Shown here piece by piece: positions 14,451-16,380 of a stretch of 16,380 nucleotides of DNA. The position numbers were made by a program, and so were the translations under genes. The notes beneath the pieces were generated by a model. The model saw nothing but the letters and a program-made list of their open reading frames with translations, made no database searches and had not been told where the DNA came from. Location: NCBI RefSeq assembly GCF_949287625.1, contig NZ_CASEGO010000062.1, forward strand, positions 1 through 16,380. The letters are read 5' to 3'. Origin of the DNA: an uncultured Brachyspira sp. (lineage in GTDB: Bacteria > Spirochaetota > Brachyspiria > Brachyspirales > Brachyspiraceae). Each line of letters opens with the position of its first letter. Positions within the stretch are counted from its first letter, which is position 1.

Positions 14451-16210
14451 TGACAGAAGAAGATTGCGATCTTTTGATTAAAAATAATGAAAAGATTAGA
14501 AAATTACTTGAAAAAGGTAATGCCAACAAATATCTTACCTTCAAAGAGATTAATGGTGCCATAGATAATATGGATACTGATGTAATGGATATACTTTTTC
14601 AATTATTAAATGCAAGAAAGATTGTAATTGTTGAAGACAAAAGGGAATTTGAAAGCCTTTCCAAAAATCAGAATAAAATTGACGATACTGCTAAGTTTAT
14701 ACATGTAGAAGATAAAGTTGGAAACAATGATGATCCTATAAGACTCTATCTTAAAGAAATAGGAAAGGTTAGCCTTCTTACTCATGATGATGAAGTAGAT
14801 TATTCCAAAAAAATTGAGTCTGGAGAATCTGAGATTGAAAACATTATACTTAATACTCATCTTGTGGTTGGAGAAGTACTTAACACTATTAAAAATGTTC
14901 AAATAGGTAAGGTTTCTATACATGAAATATTAGAGCCTCCTAGAATTTACAATGTTTCTACTCAGGAAAAAAGAAAATTAGAAAGAAAATATAAAAACTT
15001 TGAAAAAGAGTATACCGCATTAGCTGAAAAGTATCTTGCTTTGGATAAGAGAATTAAAAAGATTACTACTCAGAAAACTATTAAAGCTCTTACCAAAGAA
15101 CAGGAAGAAGTTAAAGAAAATATTGTCAAACTTCTAACAAAAGTAAGATTAAACAGAATGGAAATAGACAGAATAGCCGAAAAGCTAAAGTTCTATCTTC
15201 ACAGAATAAATCAAATAGAAGAATATTTTGAAAAACTTAAAAAAAGATACTATAAAGAAATATCTGACTTTGAAAACTATTATAAAGAAATAGAGTCTGG
15301 AAATAAGGATATATATATTCGACTTGTAGATGAGTTTAATATTACTCAGGAAGCTATAGAAGCTGTTATAACTAGTTTTCATAAGGCGCAGGTGCGTATG
15401 GCTGATATTTATGATGAAGTACGTATTGATAAAGAAACTTTGGTGGAATGGGTACGTAAAATAGATTCTGCAAGAAGAAAAATAGCTCAGGCTAAAGATC
15501 ATATAGTTAAAGCAAATTTAAGACTTGTTATTGCTATAGCCAAAAAATACGTTAACAGAGGTCTTCATTTCTTTGATTTGGTTCAGGAAGGAAATATCGG
15601 TCTTATAAAGGCTGTAGATAAATTTGAATACAAAAAAGGATATAAATTTTCTACATATGCTACTTGGTGGATACGTCAGGCTATTACGCGTTCTATAAGT
15701 GATCAGGCTAGAACTATAAGAGTACCTGTTCACATGATAGAGCAGATTAATAAGGTTCAAAGAGTATTAAGACAGTATATGCAGCAGCATGGAAGAGAGC
15801 CTTCTATTCAAGAGATAGCAAAAGCATTAGGCTGGCCTGAAAGCAGGGTAAAAAGCGTAAGAAATGTAGCTAAAGACCCAGTATCTTTAAATGCTCCTAT
15901 AGGTGATGAAGAGGATACTATATTAGGTGAGCTTATAGAAGACAAAGAATTTGAAAGTCCTCAGAATATTACTACTTTCAAAATCTTAAGAAAACAAATT
16001 GACTCCATATTAGATAGTCTTCCAGATAGAGAACAAAAAGTTATAAGAATGCGTTTCGGGCTTGTTGACGGATATTCTCATACTCTTGAAGAGGTAGGAT
16101 ATGTATTTAAGGTTACAAGAGAGCGTATACGTCAGATAGAGGCTAAAGCTATAAGACGTTTAAGGGCTCAGTCAAAGAAAAAAGAGTTAAAAGATTTTCT
16201 TGACTCTTAA
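14447..16210 (+). CDS. rpoD: Primary sigma factor RpoD (sigma-70)
   Basis: RpoD gives RNA polymerase its housekeeping promoter specificity. The 587-residue protein shows an N-terminal region 1.1-like part (1-85), region 1.2 DDPIRLYLKEIGKVSLLTHDDEV (95-117), then a long charged, coiled-coil-like non-conserved region (about 130-345). Region 2 (about 349-420) contains ANLRLVIAIAKKYVNRGLHFFDLVQEGNIGL and the -10 reading FSTYATWWIRQAITR. Region 3 starts around HMIEQINKVQRVLRQ. Region 4 ends in VTRERIRQIEAKAIRRLR (557-574), the -35 recognition helix. All conserved regions are complete. AAGGA at 14434-14438 precedes the ATG by eight bases; a second ATG follows directly. It is translated from the dnaG transcript and ends before a strong terminator. 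Confidence 0.97.
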   Translation: MMTEEDCDLLIKNNEKIRKLLEKGNANKYLTFKEINGAIDNMDTDVMDILFQLLNARKIVIVEDKREFESLSKNQNKIDDTAKFIHVEDKVGNNDDPIRLYLKEIGKVSLLTHDDEVDYSKKIESGESEIENIILNTHLVVGEVLNTIKNVQIGKVSIHEILEPPRIYNVSTQEKRKLERKYKNFEKEYTALAEKYLALDKRIKKITTQKTIKALTKEQEEVKENIVKLLTKVRLNRMEIDRIAEKLKFYLHRINQIEEYFEKLKKRYYKEISDFENYYKEIESGNKDIYIRLVDEFNITQEAIEAVITSFHKAQVRMADIYDEVRIDKETLVEWVRKIDSARRKIAQAKDHIVKANLRLVIAIAKKYVNRGLHFFDLVQEGNIGLIKAVDKFEYKKGYKFSTYATWWIRQAITRSISDQARTIRVPVHMIEQINKVQRVLRQYMQQHGREPSIQEIAKALGWPESRVKSVRNVAKDPVSLNAPIGDEEDTILGELIEDKEFESPQNITTFKILRKQIDSILDSLPDREQKVIRMRFGLVDGYSHTLEEVGYVFKVTRERIRQIEAKAIRRLRAQSKKKELKDFLDS

Positions 16211-16248
16211 TGTCTAAATTATATAAATTAAAAATTTAATTTTATTTT

Positions 16249-16279
16249 AAAAAGGAGGCATTTTTATGTCTCCTTTTTT
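16249..16279 (+). terminator. Rho-independent terminator of dnaG-rpoD
   Basis: AAAAAGGAG (16249-16257) pairs with CTCCTTTTT (16270-16278). Three further inner pairs (GCA with TGT, one of them G-U) leave a six-base loop, and the stem runs into the T-run. It lies about 40 bases past the rpoD stop. Confidence 0.9.
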
Positions 16280-16281
16280 AA

Positions 16282-16380
16282 TATATACTGGAACGATTTC
16301 ATTTTGTCAACTGATGTACATTATATAGAATTATCAACTTTTTTGCCGCACAAAAAAGTTTTTGCCAAAGGCACGCTTCG
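16282..16380. repeat. Repeat element E, left end only (cut by the window edge)
   Basis: Positions 16282-16310 read on the minus strand are again TTGACA-N17-TATATA, with CAG before TATATA as in elements B and C. The middle 14 bases differ from the other copies. GC-rich repeat sequence begins at about 16343 (GCCGCAC, then GGCACGCTTCG at the very end), like the cores of elements A and B. The element continues beyond the window. Confidence 0.55.

Noticed and set aside
16249..16328. AAAGGAGG with an ATG at 16266 and a 20-codon frame after rpoD
   Set aside because: The apparent ribosome site is the left arm of the terminator hairpin and the frame runs into the repeat end; coincidence is the simpler reading.

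Overview
The window is chromosomal DNA of very low GC content. Its gene set fits a spirochaete: a CheW coupling protein, a PilZ protein, a long primary sigma factor and a spirochaete-style lipoprotein. The combination of AT-rich genes with GC-rich, partly palindromic intergenic islands suggests the genus Brachyspira. That assignment is inference from composition and protein style, not from a database match.

Layout, left to right. Positions 1-62 hold the terminator of a gene that lies outside the window. cheW (263-778, +) converges on a two-gene minus-strand unit: a 5-formyltetrahydrofolate cyclo-ligase (775-1380) behind a pseudo-receiver/PilZ protein (1361-2119). A divergent unit carries a DUF1232 membrane protein (2276-2749) overlapping recG (2721-4853). 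A long nested palindromic element (about 4862-5215) follows. Then come two minus-strand genes, a probable lipoprotein (5257-5931) and a phosphoglucomutase/phosphomannomutase-type enzyme (6080-7771). About 1 kb without a gene (7772-8764) holds two repeat elements and a terminator. An iron-sulfur-flavoprotein-like reductase with a C-terminal zinc ribbon (8765-9715, -) has a potentially structured leader. A third repeat element (9967-10174) precedes a minus-strand operon whose transcription order is hypothetical protein (11364-12410), Nudix hydrolase (10814-11380), signal peptidase I (10219-10740). Divergent from it are dnaG (12633-14450, +) and rpoD (14447-16210, +), which overlap by 4 bases and end at a strong terminator. 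A fourth repeat element begins at 16282 and runs off the window.

Most genes are housekeeping: chemotaxis signalling, folate and sugar-phosphate metabolism, replication-fork rescue, protein export, replication priming and general transcription. dnaG-rpoD is the core of the classical macromolecular-synthesis operon, here without rpsU.

The most unusual content lies between the genes. A family of GC-rich repeats ends in a 29-base motif, TTGACA-N17-TATATA. Five ends of this form are visible, and all point outward from GC-rich cores. The motif reads as a consensus housekeeping promoter, so these elements may be mobile or dispersed promoter-bearing repeats. Two of them (A at 7968-8314 and C at 9967-10174) are recognisable copies in opposite orientation that bracket the flavoprotein gene.
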